This document shows positions 26,001-37,900 of a stretch of 64,000 nt of DNA, in pieces. Each line of letters starts with the position of its first letter. Position 1 is the stretch's first letter. A program made the position numbers and the translations under genes. Source of the DNA: Acridotheres tristis (Eukaryota > Chordata > Aves > Passeriformes > Sturnidae); contig CM072891.1 in NCBI GenBank assembly GCA_037013685.1, positions 8,284,501 to 8,348,500 on the forward strand, given 5' to 3'. The notes under the pieces were generated by a model. That model saw only the letters and a list, made by a program, of their open reading frames with translations, did no database searches and was not told the origin of the DNA.

Positions 26001-29000
26001 TCATCAAGGAGTTTGTTCTAAGTCACACAAAATTTAAAAAGCATTAGAGCTGGCACAAATTTCATGTTTGCAAAGGCAGCTGAAATCCCTTTGCACAAAG
26101 GGAGGAATTAAGTGAAGCTCAACAAGGCCAGTACACGCTGCCTCTGAATGGTTCCTATTAAGCTGTCTTTGTTCTTTTAGCTTGCATGATCCTTGTAGGT
26201 GTAGAAGTACACATTGGGCTTGACACTGTTTAAGTCATGGCTCGGCAACTGCCAGTGTACATTACTTGCATTTTTCAGTCTGACATGTTCAATTTCTGTG
26301 AAACACGCTAACATAGATCAATGGAAACCTCTGTGGGCTGAGATCCCCATAGGAAAGTTCTCCCTGCGGAGAAAGCACTTAGACTCGTATAAACCTGGCA
26401 GATGTGGCATTATCTCCTATGTTGTGTTTCCTTCCTTAAAGGGTTTTTAGGAGGGACTCATCCACTGCAAGGCTCCTCACACTTGACCCTCAAAGGATAA
26501 AATTTCCTGAGAATCTCCGAGATGGAGGTGGAAGGGACGTCCTTCTGCGAACTTCATGTGTTTCGGTGCTGCATAGCTGAAACACAATTTTTCTAATTGC
26601 TCCCTTTTTCTGCTGAATCCATATGGAACACAGCAGACACAATAGAGAATTAGGGGTTTTTAAAGCACACCTGCATATAGACAACCTAGGAATCACAGAG
26701 GGGTACCAAGAAACAGTATCCGAGAGCACTGAATGTAGAACACAATGAAAAGGGGAGCAAGCATCACTTGACCTACTGTTTATTGGTCACAATGATAGGA
26801 AGCACAATAACTTTTTTCTTCTGGTAGGTGAAGTAAGGTAAGAAAAATGAATGGCACCCCACAACTTGCTCCTGCTGAAAGCTGGCACGAGTCTACTGTC
26901 TGTAAATTTCACAATTTGCTAGTCAAGCTAGCCACCAATTTCATACAGTTAATTGAATGTTTACAAAACAAAGGATCCTGTAAAGAGGCTGAGGAATTCA
27001 AGAGTGTCTCTGCAGTCTGATAGTCAAAAACGTACCATGAAATAAGCTAGGGGCTTTGAGCTGACATTTAAAAAAATCTATAATAGGTGCCATAAAAGAT
27101 GTGCTAACACCTCTTTAAAACTACGAAGAAACCGTAACATAACAACTGCCTGAAACAAAATAGGAGAGAAGAATTAATCCACCCGGCAAGGCCTTATTTA
27201 GTGTGCTTTAACAAAATCTGTAAAGCCTATTGCTCTGCTCTTCTAATGATGTAGGCTAAGACACAGGAGATAAGAAAAGCCAAGACACTGAAAGCTGTTG
27301 TAAAACTAGGTCACTGTTAAATTAAACATTTTATGAAAAATAGAACCTGCCTTGAACAACTGTGAAAACCTCCTTGCTTTTTTCATGCCCTCTGCCAGAG
27401 ACACTTACTCCTCTTTATTGTCTTCATGAAAAAAAGCATCGTTTTAGTGACATCTCAGCACCCACCTCGGGCCAGCAGCTCCATTTTTTCTTGTAATTAA
27501 CAGCTATTGAATATTTATGAAGTAAATGCTACGGGGTAACACTTACTCATTCGATCAACAATGCTGTTGGTTTGCAAACTAAAAGAAAAACACTGGCCCT
27601 ACCTCAGAGCACTGCAACCACTGCAGCTGCAGCAGCTTCTGCTTTTCTGAGCTTTTCAAGCACCAGGAGAGGAGGATGCTACTGGCAGAAAGTTCGCGAT
27701 ATCTACTCCTCCTTTTTCAGATGATCACAGGGGAACATGCTGCGCTGTGACTCTTCGCCATGTAAAGGAGCAGTTGGAACACCTTGGAGACTCCCACAGT
27801 TGAGCTGCGAGTAAGAGTTAGCAGAAGCCCTGTGAGCACGTGTAACTCTAGTGTCAGCCACGATGTGCAGGGGCTCAAAGTTGTACATTTTGAAGCTGAT
27901 AAAAGGACTTCTTTACAGCAATGAGGATAATACAGCTTTGGGAGAGCATTACTAGGCATGGGGGACGTTTTCTACTGTTGCAGTCGTCAATAGAAGATAT
28001 AATAATTTCATAAAATGTATGTTTTTGTCATTGAAATCAGTCTCTGGGATAAAGAAAACCTGGCCAAATATTTTCAATAGGAAATGTTAGTGAAAATGAA
28101 AATTTAACTCAGGTTCTTCAGTTTTAATAATGTAGCATTAAGGACAGGTGATGTTCCATACCTGGTATGGACCATGGTGGTCTCTTCTGGCTTTTAGATC
28201 TCATCATATAATGCAGTGGGAAGGGAACAATAAAACTCCACCCTCCTGTCCAGAAAAATGCATGGCAGTCCCTCCTCATGCATTCTTCTCCAGTGCTTAC
28301 TGAGCATAGCAATGTTTCAGATGCAGAGTCTTTTTCTGCAGACATTGCTGTATGTGTGTAGTTCTACATCAACTTGAGATGTCCCACTGATCTAAACGGA
28401 ACTGTTTCTGCATCTCTAATCATACTCATCAAACTGCTGCACTCTCCCACTGGGAAAGAGGCTAAACTAAGAAACGATTGCTGTGATGAACCAAGTCTGA
28501 CTCCATTGTTTTCAGCATAAAGATCAATGCAAATACAAAGCTGGCTTGGTTTTATTGGGTTTTAATTATACATAATTTATTTTAGTAGTTAATACATGAA
28601 AGTAAAAAATATTGGTATGCCACTTTTCTTCATACCATTTATTACTTCCAGGGACCAAAGAATCATTGTTATTTGAGAGAAGCCACTAGGCAATTTAATT
28701 ATAGTATGAAATGGAGAAAGAGGGCATGGAATGTTATCCAAACCTGAAATACCATTTATGGTATTTATTTATCATTTGCCTTTCCTTTGATTTGCACTTT
28801 TTGGTTACAATTTCTGCTGAGCATGTTTCAAATAAGCATGGAGGTCACTCTTGCTTTAATGTTTCCATTCAGCATCCTTTCCCAACATCATGTGCTGCTC
28901 TAGTATGCTAATACTCAGGCTATATGTACTTCCAGAAAACATATTGGCAATTTCTTCGAATTGTAATGTTAATACACATATGAAATATTTTCTATCTATC

Positions 29001-30489
29001 TTATACTTTGAAAACAGCATTTCTGTAGAACTTGCATTTTAGTCTGAGTTGACCTGATATATTCAAGCACTTAGATTTGTTGGCTACTGCATGCACATTC
29101 CTTTGTGGGAGCTGTGAGGACAAAGGCTGTGTAGAGTAGTCTTGAAACAGTTTTTCCTGAACAGACCTGATATAAGACACTGAAATATTTTATCATTGAT
29201 ATTACATGTACTCATACCGCAGCATAACTCAATATAACTAGTGATTTAAAATGCTTTGCTGAGAAAATTTCTAAAGAAGGAAATCTTTATTTCATAGGTT
29301 GCCATTGTCTCTTTCCTCCCTTTGCCAGAAAACTTTGTGTGGCAAATAATATATGGCAGGCTTGGGTTAACCCAAAGGGAATGAAATTAGTTTAAATTCA
29401 AACTTGCTATAAAGGGAAATATTTTTTAGATTGATTTTATTTCAAAAAAGTGTCCCAAAATTATGCTGTGATGTTTGAGAGGTGCATTCTCTTTGAACAA
29501 AGCAATTGGGGAAGGTCCACCAAGATCAAAATGTTTTAACCTGCCACAGAGGTTTTTAAATGCCCGCAGCTGAAATCAGAACCAAATCAATTAAATCAAC
29601 ACCCTGTAAAGTCTAGTAAGGATCAGTGAGCTCATGTGAGGCATAACTGCAGAATTTTGCCACTAAGATGCAATTTTGAGTGTGACAGGGAAATAAATAC
29701 ATAGTCTATGTTGATGAAGAACATTTTCGAAGAAGCATGTACAAGCTCTTCAAGCTAGAAACTGGCATTTGCAAGACTAAGGAAGGAATAGCCAGTAACG
29801 GTAAAGATGGACATGTGGATGAAGTGAAAATGGAGCTGATGCACAGTTGAACCAGAAAGTGGAGGGAACAGAGCCACTACACAAGGGCTCTTAAGGCAGG
29901 CTACACAGGTGGGTAAAGGAACCTTTCCTCTGTGCAGTTGACAGCCTCATTGTGAAGTTTCAATATCAAAAACGAGCCTGATGTGCGGGAACCAAACCTT
30001 GGAAATTCACGAACTTTGGCACGGAGAAGGGCGTGGCTACCTCCTGTCAACGATCTGCCCTAGTGCATCCCAGCACAGGGCTCTCAGACCTGAGGGTCAG
30101 TTTGGAGCAAGGTGGGCTTGTCTTCTGGAGAAAAAGGAATAAAAATCTCATCCAATAGAGAAATCGGTGGATAATATCTTTAAGAAGTATGCAAGCTACT
30201 TTGCCCATGAAGTTAGTGTGTGGAAACTCATCTTAGCCAACAGCAATGTCTTTCACCCATGGGACAGGTCTGTTTAAGAGAGCTGGGACTCCAACTGTTT
30301 TGTTGGAGATGTGGTGCTTGTTAAGATCGATGATGGTGTGCAGAGCCCAGGTGTTAGTGGGAATCCTGGCTGTTGAGGGAAGGTGACGAAGAGATGAGGC
30401 TTTCCCGGCTTCAGACGGAGGACTTCTGCCAAACACTTTAATTATTCTACTCAACGCATTAAAAAGATTGCAAGAGAGATACAAGGCTT
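23076..30489. other. Intergenic region upstream of the CpG-island promoter
   Basis: No frame here looks coding and no transposon ends are evident. The stretch 26,950-27,580 has a texture typical of conserved non-coding sequence, with few simple repeats and homeodomain-type TAATTA cores near 27,495, but this is only a visual impression. From about 30,000 the composition begins to rise in GC toward the CpG island. Confidence 0.5.
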
Positions 30490-31410
30490 TCCTTCTGCTC
30501 CGTGCCTTTCTTCGGGGCTGCGCCGAGTGCCCCAGCAGCGGCCGGGGCGGCGGGACACGGGAGCTGAAGTTCCCACGCATCGCCGCCAAAGGGCAGCCGG
30601 CTCGGTACCGGGTGCAAGCGGCGCGGGGGCCGGGCGGGGGCGGTGCGCCCGGGCCGCCCGCAGCAGGCGCTGCGCCCACGGGGCCGGGGCTGGGGCCGCC
30701 CCCGCCCGCCCGGTTCGGGCTCGGCCGAGGGTCGGGGGGCGCGGTGTGCCCGCGGCGCTCTGGTCGCGGCAGATTCGCCCCGGCCGCCGTCCCCGCCGCA
30801 GCCTGAGGGGCGCTGAGGAGAACGGGAGGTTTTTGGAAGAGGCGCACAGAAGAGCCCCGGGCTGACCGGCGGCTCCGCCCGCAGGCTCACGCCATGCTGC
30901 GGGCGCTTCCCCGTCTCTGAGGAGAGACGAAGGGGCGGCAGGGCACGGCGGCGGCGCGATTGCTAAGGTAATGGGAGTTGGCTGCTCTCCTCGCCGTCTT
31001 TTTCCTGCTTATCCGCATCTCTGTGGCGACCGGTTGTCACTCGGCTGTGCCTTGGCAGCGGGATCCCTGTGCTGGTCCCGCCGAGGAGAGCGGAGCCCCG
31101 AGCCCGCGGGGTGGGATTTCGCTCCCCGTCGGTAGTAGCGGACAGGTTCAAGGCGTTTGTTCTGTGTGTGTGTTACGTGTATATGTCGGTGTATGTGGTG
31201 CCCGGCCGGAGAGAGGCCGTGCCCTGCCCGGGCCGTGCGGATCCCCGAGAGCGGGCGGCTGCGGTTCGCCCTCCCGCGGGGTCCCAAGGAAGGTTGCCCG
31301 GCCCCGGGCCCCGGCGCGGGCGCTGTCCGGTCGGTGCCCACGCCCCGCGGGGCGCGGCTCAGGGGACGCGGTGTCCCGGCAGGTGTGCGGGCAGCCGGAG
31401 CTCAGTGAGA
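30490..31410. promoter_or_regulatory. RGS6: CpG island, probable RGS6 promoter
   Basis: GC content and CpG density rise sharply here against an AT-rich background, with many CG dinucleotides, GC boxes such as GGGGCGG at 30,932 and CTCCGCCC at 30,873, and long G/C runs. This is the only such island in the window. It lies on the 5' side of the RGS6 first coding exon with no other plus-strand gene between, so it is most simply the RGS6 promoter. Long open frames on both strands inside it follow from low stop-codon density in GC-rich DNA. Limits are estimated by eye. Confidence 0.75.
30875..30967 (+). other. RGS6: Putative non-coding first exon of RGS6
   Basis: Inside the CpG island a segment ends at 30,967 with GCTAAG followed by GTAATG, a usable splice donor. 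Spliced to the acceptor at 45,553/45,554 it would give a 5' UTR and a first intron of about 14.6 kb, consistent with a non-coding first exon in RGS6. The segment contains a small upstream frame, ATG at 30,894 to TGA at 30,920 (8 codons), which could dampen translation if transcription starts upstream of it. The exon start is a guess from the CpG core; only the donor is supported by sequence. Confidence 0.4.
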
Positions 31411-31774
31411 CACAGGACAAGGTGTGGTGCCCAGAAACCGCAGGTCTTTTCGGGGAAGGACGAGGGGGAGCAAGCGCTGGGGTACAGCTTGAAGGGGGAG
31501 CTGGTGCCCTGTGGGAGAACTTGGAAACTGTTTCGCTTCGGTAGCGTATTGCAATGATACACTCCCATCCGCCGACAAAGTGCGTTTGCATTGAGACAGA
31601 TTGGTGTGTGAGAGTAAAGCTGCCAGGCACTCTCCTTCCAGAATCTTAATCTCCTGTGACACTGAAAGCATCTTCTTAGTCACTAGATGTGATGGCGTAA
31701 GTATAGGAGTATGTTGAAGGGCCTGAAAGAGAAGCTTCAAGTATTTTTTTTCCTGAGGAAGAAGCTGATTTTTG

Positions 31775-31914
31775 TATAAATCACGGCACGCTGCCGCTTG
31801 TACGCTGCAGACATAATAGCAGCCAGGGCTGCCGCTCCGAGGAGCCGACTGCGCCTGTGGCTCTGAGCTTGGCGTCCCGTCTGCACCGGCACTGCCCTCG
31901 CCGGGACGGCCGAG
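31775..31914 (+). promoter_or_regulatory. RGS6: Candidate alternative promoter and first exon of RGS6
   Basis: A TATA-like box (TATAAAT, 31,775-31,781) is followed by a GC-rich block ending CGGCCGAG then GTGAGT, a near-consensus splice donor at 31,914/31,915. If transcription starts about 25-30 bases past the TATA-like box, this makes an exon of about 110 bases with no ATG, suitable as an alternative 5' UTR for RGS6. The layout differs from the TATA-less CpG promoter about 900 bases upstream. Human RGS6 is known for many transcript variants, but this exon is inferred only from signals. Confidence 0.35.
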
Positions 31915-34900
31915 GTGAGTCGGGGCTTCCTTCAGCTGACCTGTAAGACGCTTGGCAGAGCTGCATCCCAGCTGTAGCCTGCGTGCTACGTGATGCTTCT
32001 CTGAAATTAAAGATATGCGTAATTTATTCTTGATTGAATTTTATTTGCTGACCGCCAGTGTGTAGGGATTGGAAAGCAGGAAAATACGTCTTTGACCAGT
32101 AAAGTCATACTGTAAAACTCACCTTTGTGTTGGCATGTTGCAGCAGATATTGGTGGTTTCCCACCCCAAAGAAAGCTACTTTTCCTCTGTGTTTCTTCCT
32201 TCTGGAGAAAATGCTTTGTGAGCTGTTAGTGTGGGTTCTATTTTTTTATTTTTGAGTAGAAGTATCTTTGATATCATAAGTTCTCTTTTCTTGTTTTTAT
32301 TTTTTTTCTTGTAATTCCAGATTTATTCTATTCTTGCAGATCAGAAGAACTAGGAATTGTTTACTGTGGGGTTATGATCTATAATACTTTCTCACCTGCT
32401 GATTTGGAACACTTTCACTATACTTCCTTGTAAATCTGCTTTAAAAAGAGGTCAGATGTTGAAGAGCAGTTATTGACTTGGGGGCATATTGTTACAAGCA
32501 CAGAATAATAGTGTTCATTGCTTGAATGTGTGTGTGTGAAATGCTGAAGAAACTGTTTGGACTCAGCCAATATTGACTTTATTTTTAGATGAGCTGTTCC
32601 TTTTTCTAATGACCTGACTGATAGAACAATTGATGACAAACATTCCAATTTTCTTCCTAACTGGCTACAAGTGTGATGGATTAGGTTCTTTTTCCCATTC
32701 TGAACTGTATTAGAGGGAAAAATAGTGATTTGCTACACATCTTATACTGAGGTTTATGGTGATAGAAGATTGCTGTTCACCTGATTTTTCTGTTTTTCTT
32801 CCTTGCTACCCTTCCCTTCTACAAAAAGTTGCAGTAGGTTGCTGCATAGAGTAATTGTCCATGCTTTTTACCTTAGTTTCTCTCTGACAGTTCCTGTGAT
32901 GCAGGTTGTACAGATACCTGCTTTAATCAATGATGCCTGTGGATAAGAGGAAAAGGTGTGTCCTCTTAAAGCAGTAGTTACCTCCTTGCCAACCACTTAC
33001 AAGGTGTTTCAGTGTCTAGCATGTAATTCTGGTGAGCACGCTGGTATGGCAAAGGTGGGCAGAGCACTTTTCATTCGTGCCTGTAACTCTGCTTTTGTTA
33101 ATGATTCTGAGGCAGCTGAGGAAAGCTGAATGTATGGACAGGAAATGCTGGGCTTGTTGTCCGTTCGAGCAGGCAAGAAGGAGAGAAAAGGAGAGAGCAG
33201 TCCTGTCCCAGCAGACTGCAGCAAACTAACAGATGGCAGGGAAAGAGAAGAAGCTAATATATGTGGAGTAGCAGGAAGATAAAATAGCTGCAGTGTGTCA
33301 TTTTAACACGGTACGTTGGGATGCTATGTTAGTCTGTGGTGAAACTTCAGGATCTTGCAGTGCTGTGGCTCAGGCTTCCTAACAGAAATACAAAGGTGTT
33401 GTGGGCAGATGATTTTTTTCTTTCCTCCATAACGATATGGGTCTTCAGCTTTTCAAGAACGAGGGATAATTAACACGAGGTCTTTGGCTGGTTATACCTT
33501 TGATATCTAAATCAAACAATCCAGTTGTACAGTGGCAGCAGAACAAGGGTGAACTGCTCCTCCCATGCCCAATGTTACAAGAGTACAGTTTTGCCCTTAT
33601 GATGGGTTATTGTGTTGTTTGTGCTCGTTACCTGGAGCTTCGGTTTCTGGAAGCACACCTTGGCTCTCTAGAGGGGAGATTGTAGGAACAAACAGGTCCA
33701 CCGAGCAGCCCTGGGCTGTTTCAGGTAACAAATATTGCACTTAATTGTCAGAGCTGAAGTGCTCCTGTTTCCTCCTGGGACTCTTCTCAACATCTTCATG
33801 GCTGCATTATTATCTATGTCAATTCACACCATGGCATTATAATTACAAAGGAAACCTGGGTAGAATAAGAAAATGATGTTGATGATTTCGAAGGGTGTTT
33901 CTTCTCATCAGACTTTGAACTGCTGTCCCGAATGTGGTGTAAGATATCACTCTGCCTTGTGAAGTATCAAGCGGCATGGTGGCCCTGTGCTGTTACTGAA
34001 GGTGGAATAAAGCATTTAACCCCGTTCACTTGCAGCTTGGTCTGCATGGGACAAACTGACCAGAGCTGTGTTGGCCAAGCACATTTCAGAAACTTCTGGG
34101 CGGCTGTAGGGGTGATGGTGTTTTTTTTCAGAAGCATCTGGTCAGTCACTTTGTTCCTTTGGAGTTACACATCTGATTTCCTTAGGCTACAAAATTTCCT
34201 CTTTGCATCTTTGAGCACTTACATATAGTTGCATATGTCTTCATATTCCGAACTGAATTATTATGTTCCTTCATCTCTAAATCTATTTTTTCCTGCAATT
34301 TCTGCCTCCTTTCTTCATCTTTTAACTTTCTGTCTGGTGACTGTGAGAGCAGTGCTTCCATTTTGGTGGTGGTGGATGTATGGGGTTTTAGAGGTGGTGA
34401 GAGTACTTTGAAAAATTTTGTATATCTTTATATCTTTGAAAAGATAATAATAGATGTATCATGGAGAGTTCTAAACTGTTTGATTGGAACTTTCAATAAT
34501 ATACTGGCTTTTAAAGTTTATGAAGGATGACTTAAGTGTTAGTGTATCCACAGTGTTTTCTTAATCTATAAAAATTTTGCCATGAAAAGGCGTTTCCATT
34601 ATTTCAGTTAGTGTTTCCAGCATATAGTGGTGACTGAGGAATGAGCTAATTTCTGTTGTTGTGCTCTATCTATGAAGAGGTGCAAGAAAGGGGAGCTAAT
34701 TTGTGTTTTTCTTGTTGGTTGTCAAGCTCTAGAAAGATTGTGGAGTCAAGAGAGACTGCTGCTACCCACTTACTTTGCATCAGATCTCATACTATTTTTT
34801 AACATCTCTGCAGCGGGTGGCAGAGAATGTGGAGAGAGGGAAAGAGAAGAAGATTAAAATTTCAGTGAGCAATAAGGTTCTAACATTCTGAAATCCTAGG

Positions 34901-37900
34901 AGCTCTGCACTGTCATGCTGGAAACAGCTGTGTGTTCCTAGGCTCAGCACAGGTACTGCCCTTTGCCTGTACAAGGGTGGTGGGCACCATGAGGCAGTGA
35001 GGAGGAATTAGTGCTGCACTTTTGCAGGAATCTTCAGTTACACATTATAAACATTATCCCGATGGTAGAGAACAATATTTCATCTTTATCACTGTGCTTA
35101 TAGGACCTGGCATCAGCAGTGAAAGGTTCACGGGGTAGTTAAAGATCCTCCCACTACAGGCCTACTGTGCTATGGGGATATGTGTTGAGCAAATGATTAC
35201 TAATGGCTTGAAAATCAGCTTTTTGGTGTCCAATTTATTGCTCTGTCATCTGTTGTGTGAATGTGGGAAGTCACTTAATTTCACTTGTGATATAACTTAT
35301 CGTTTTGTAAAAGAAAATACTATTTGCCTGTGTCACAGATGAGCAACTAGTTTTAGGTTCGTGTTCATCAGTGTAAGAGCAATTTGGCAGAGACATGTAT
35401 TAGCTCAATTAAACCGCCTTTATAGGAATATTACAGTATAACAGTGGCAGTAGTCAAATATTTGTATTTATCGTGTATGTAGCCTATATTGGTATTTGTA
35501 GCAATCCAGTTATGGCATTGTGAAGCTCAGGTCAAATGAACCACAGCACTGGGATTGGTAGGCTTTGCTGAACTGTGTGGATGTGTGGTGTGTGGACTTG
35601 AGCTAGCTAATTCAGGAGTGGCTTAAGTGTTTTTACATTGCAATTACTGAAGTGATTTGTGTGTAATTTGCATCTGAAAAGGCTGTGTGCTGTTGTGATA
35701 AACAGCAGGGCAGTGAAATCATAGTATATTGCATCATGTCCTTGAAATGGGTGGGATACAACCAGTTGTGTTTATTTGCACCAGGGGTATTTGATGGTGC
35801 CACATCTTTAAGGACACCTGTGCTTTTGGGTAGCAAATTTCCCATTTTATTTGATTGCAGGGTACTTGCAATTTTCCATCCTCTTGAGAATGAACAATCG
35901 GCAAGAACTCTCAGCACTTTGGGGCGTTTTAAATGAGATTATGCAGTTGCTGATCAATGCAGGGCTGGATTGGTTCTATCAACTTGCACAAGATTGCTTG
36001 AAGGGAACTTCATTTCAGCAAGTTCTATTGGGAACAGGGAGTTTAGGTGGAGTAAATCTGAATTTGGAATCTAACAGGCACTGAACCCTATGTTTTGTTT
36101 GTTTAGTTGCTGTTTGGTTTTTTAAAAATTTTAATATTTTCTTGTCAGTCTGTATTAGAGCATCCATTATTTTGTGCATCTTCTCGTTCCATTTTAATAT
36201 TTGAATCAATTTTCTTCCGTTGTTTTCGGCTTACTGGATGTAATGTAAAATTCAAAGTGCAGCCCATGCCCCAGAAGTAGCTTACTGTAGTTGCAATTAG
36301 TATTTTCTATGGCACATAAAGGCAAGGCACTTTCAGAGATGGTGTATTTGATGGACCAACTTCAAAGAACAGGATGCTCTTAGCACACCTTAACTGATCC
36401 AGTGGAAGATTTATATTGGAGAATGGATTAGAAGTCTACCCTCAAGCTCTGTATTATCAGTACAGTTACCCATTTTCCACAGGGAATGATTCTGGCCAAT
36501 AAGTTGGCATTGTTGCAAAACAACAAAATACAGCTTCAGCTTTGTAACTGCTGCTCCTTGCAGGCTGACAGTGCTGAATAATTACTGCTGTAGTTTGGTA
36601 TCACCAATTCACATGAAGTTCAAAGTTGAGCTATAGCTATCTCTTTGCATTTCTAAATTTATATAGCACTGACACTTGTTTTAGTTAAATATTCAAATAT
36701 ACTTGCTATCACATTCTTTGTAGCTATCCTTGGTAACAGCATGTTGGCTCAGAGCCTTTCCAAGAGGCCTTGCACTCACAGCAGTATTATTTTATTGGAA
36801 GGGAGATTGATTACCAGTGAATGCTGCATTTTTTTTTCTGAGTTCTTTGGAAGAGGGATGGATGTATTGGAGGCAGTTTCTTCCTGGTATAACATCATTC
36901 TGATCCATTAAAAGAAAATTTAGTATGCAAGTGCCCATTTTAACAATTGATATCATAAAGGGAAAAAATTGCCTAGTTAACCAGCAATTCGTATGTCAGT
37001 ATTCACTACCATCCATCTCCATTCCATTTTTACATCTGGTTATCTTGGGAAGTCAGGACCTAGTCAAAGTTAGATGCCAAAAACTACTTTATTTTGACTT
37101 CCATCCCAATGTTTCCTGGATGTAATATCCAGATCCAGACACTATTTTCAACATTCCACAATAGCAAAGAATATCTGTAGATTTAGAAATATATAGAATC
37201 AAAATGGAGTGTGTGGCACACTGGGGAAAGGGGAGCTCCTTGATAAGCCATGGAAGTGGTTTATCAAGAAACAATCTGATCACCTGCCAGGTGACTGAGG
37301 CAAATCACCAGTGGCTCACACAAATGGAACAACTGGAACTGTCCATCCTGAATGCTGTTAGACAGTGACAGTGTGAGCACTACCACAGGTGTCACAGATG
37401 GAGAGCACCCTTTTTGGAGGTGGTATGAGGCCTTGGTGATCCCTGGTTAGCAATATTCTGCTTAGACCACTAAACCATTAATATTTACTTTTTTTTATTA
37501 ATCAATATACGTGATTTGGAACAACAAGTGATTGGTGAGAAGTACCTACAGACACCTGCACATTAGATTACTCAGGGGCTGAGTTTAAACTTGTGCCTAT
37601 GTGTAGGAAGCCAAGTAAGTTGGATTGACTCATGTCTGGGAGCGAGTTTGGTCTAAAAGATGGCTGTGTTCATACTGCATATTCTTGGCCAGAGGACTCT
37701 CAGCCCTCTGGCCCTCAGCTGGTACCTCTGTGGCCTGAAGATACAGTGATTGTTATGGATGTTTTTTTCAAGCACAGTGTTTAAAAAAAAAGTGAGATTG
37801 TCCTGCAGCCCACCAGAAGGATGAGGTTTATGCATTGTAGGACTTGGGACACGTTGGGAAGCTGTATGGTGTTGCAGAACCTATTGGGAGACTGATGCAG

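Noticed and set aside
30459..30890. Minus- and plus-strand frames of 112-143 codons in the CpG island
   Set aside because: Several overlapping frames are open at once on both strands, which is the signature of base composition and not of coding.
30978..31557. Plus-strand frames of 162-188 codons in the CpG island, one with a hydrophobic start
   Set aside because: They lie past the proposed exon donor in intron 1. GC-rich DNA has few stop codons, the composition is Arg/Pro/Gly/Ala as expected by chance, and the longer one does not begin with ATG.
37197..37440. Moderately GC stretch considered as a transposon fragment
   Set aside because: No terminal motifs, target duplications or landmarks of CR1 or LTR elements could be seen.
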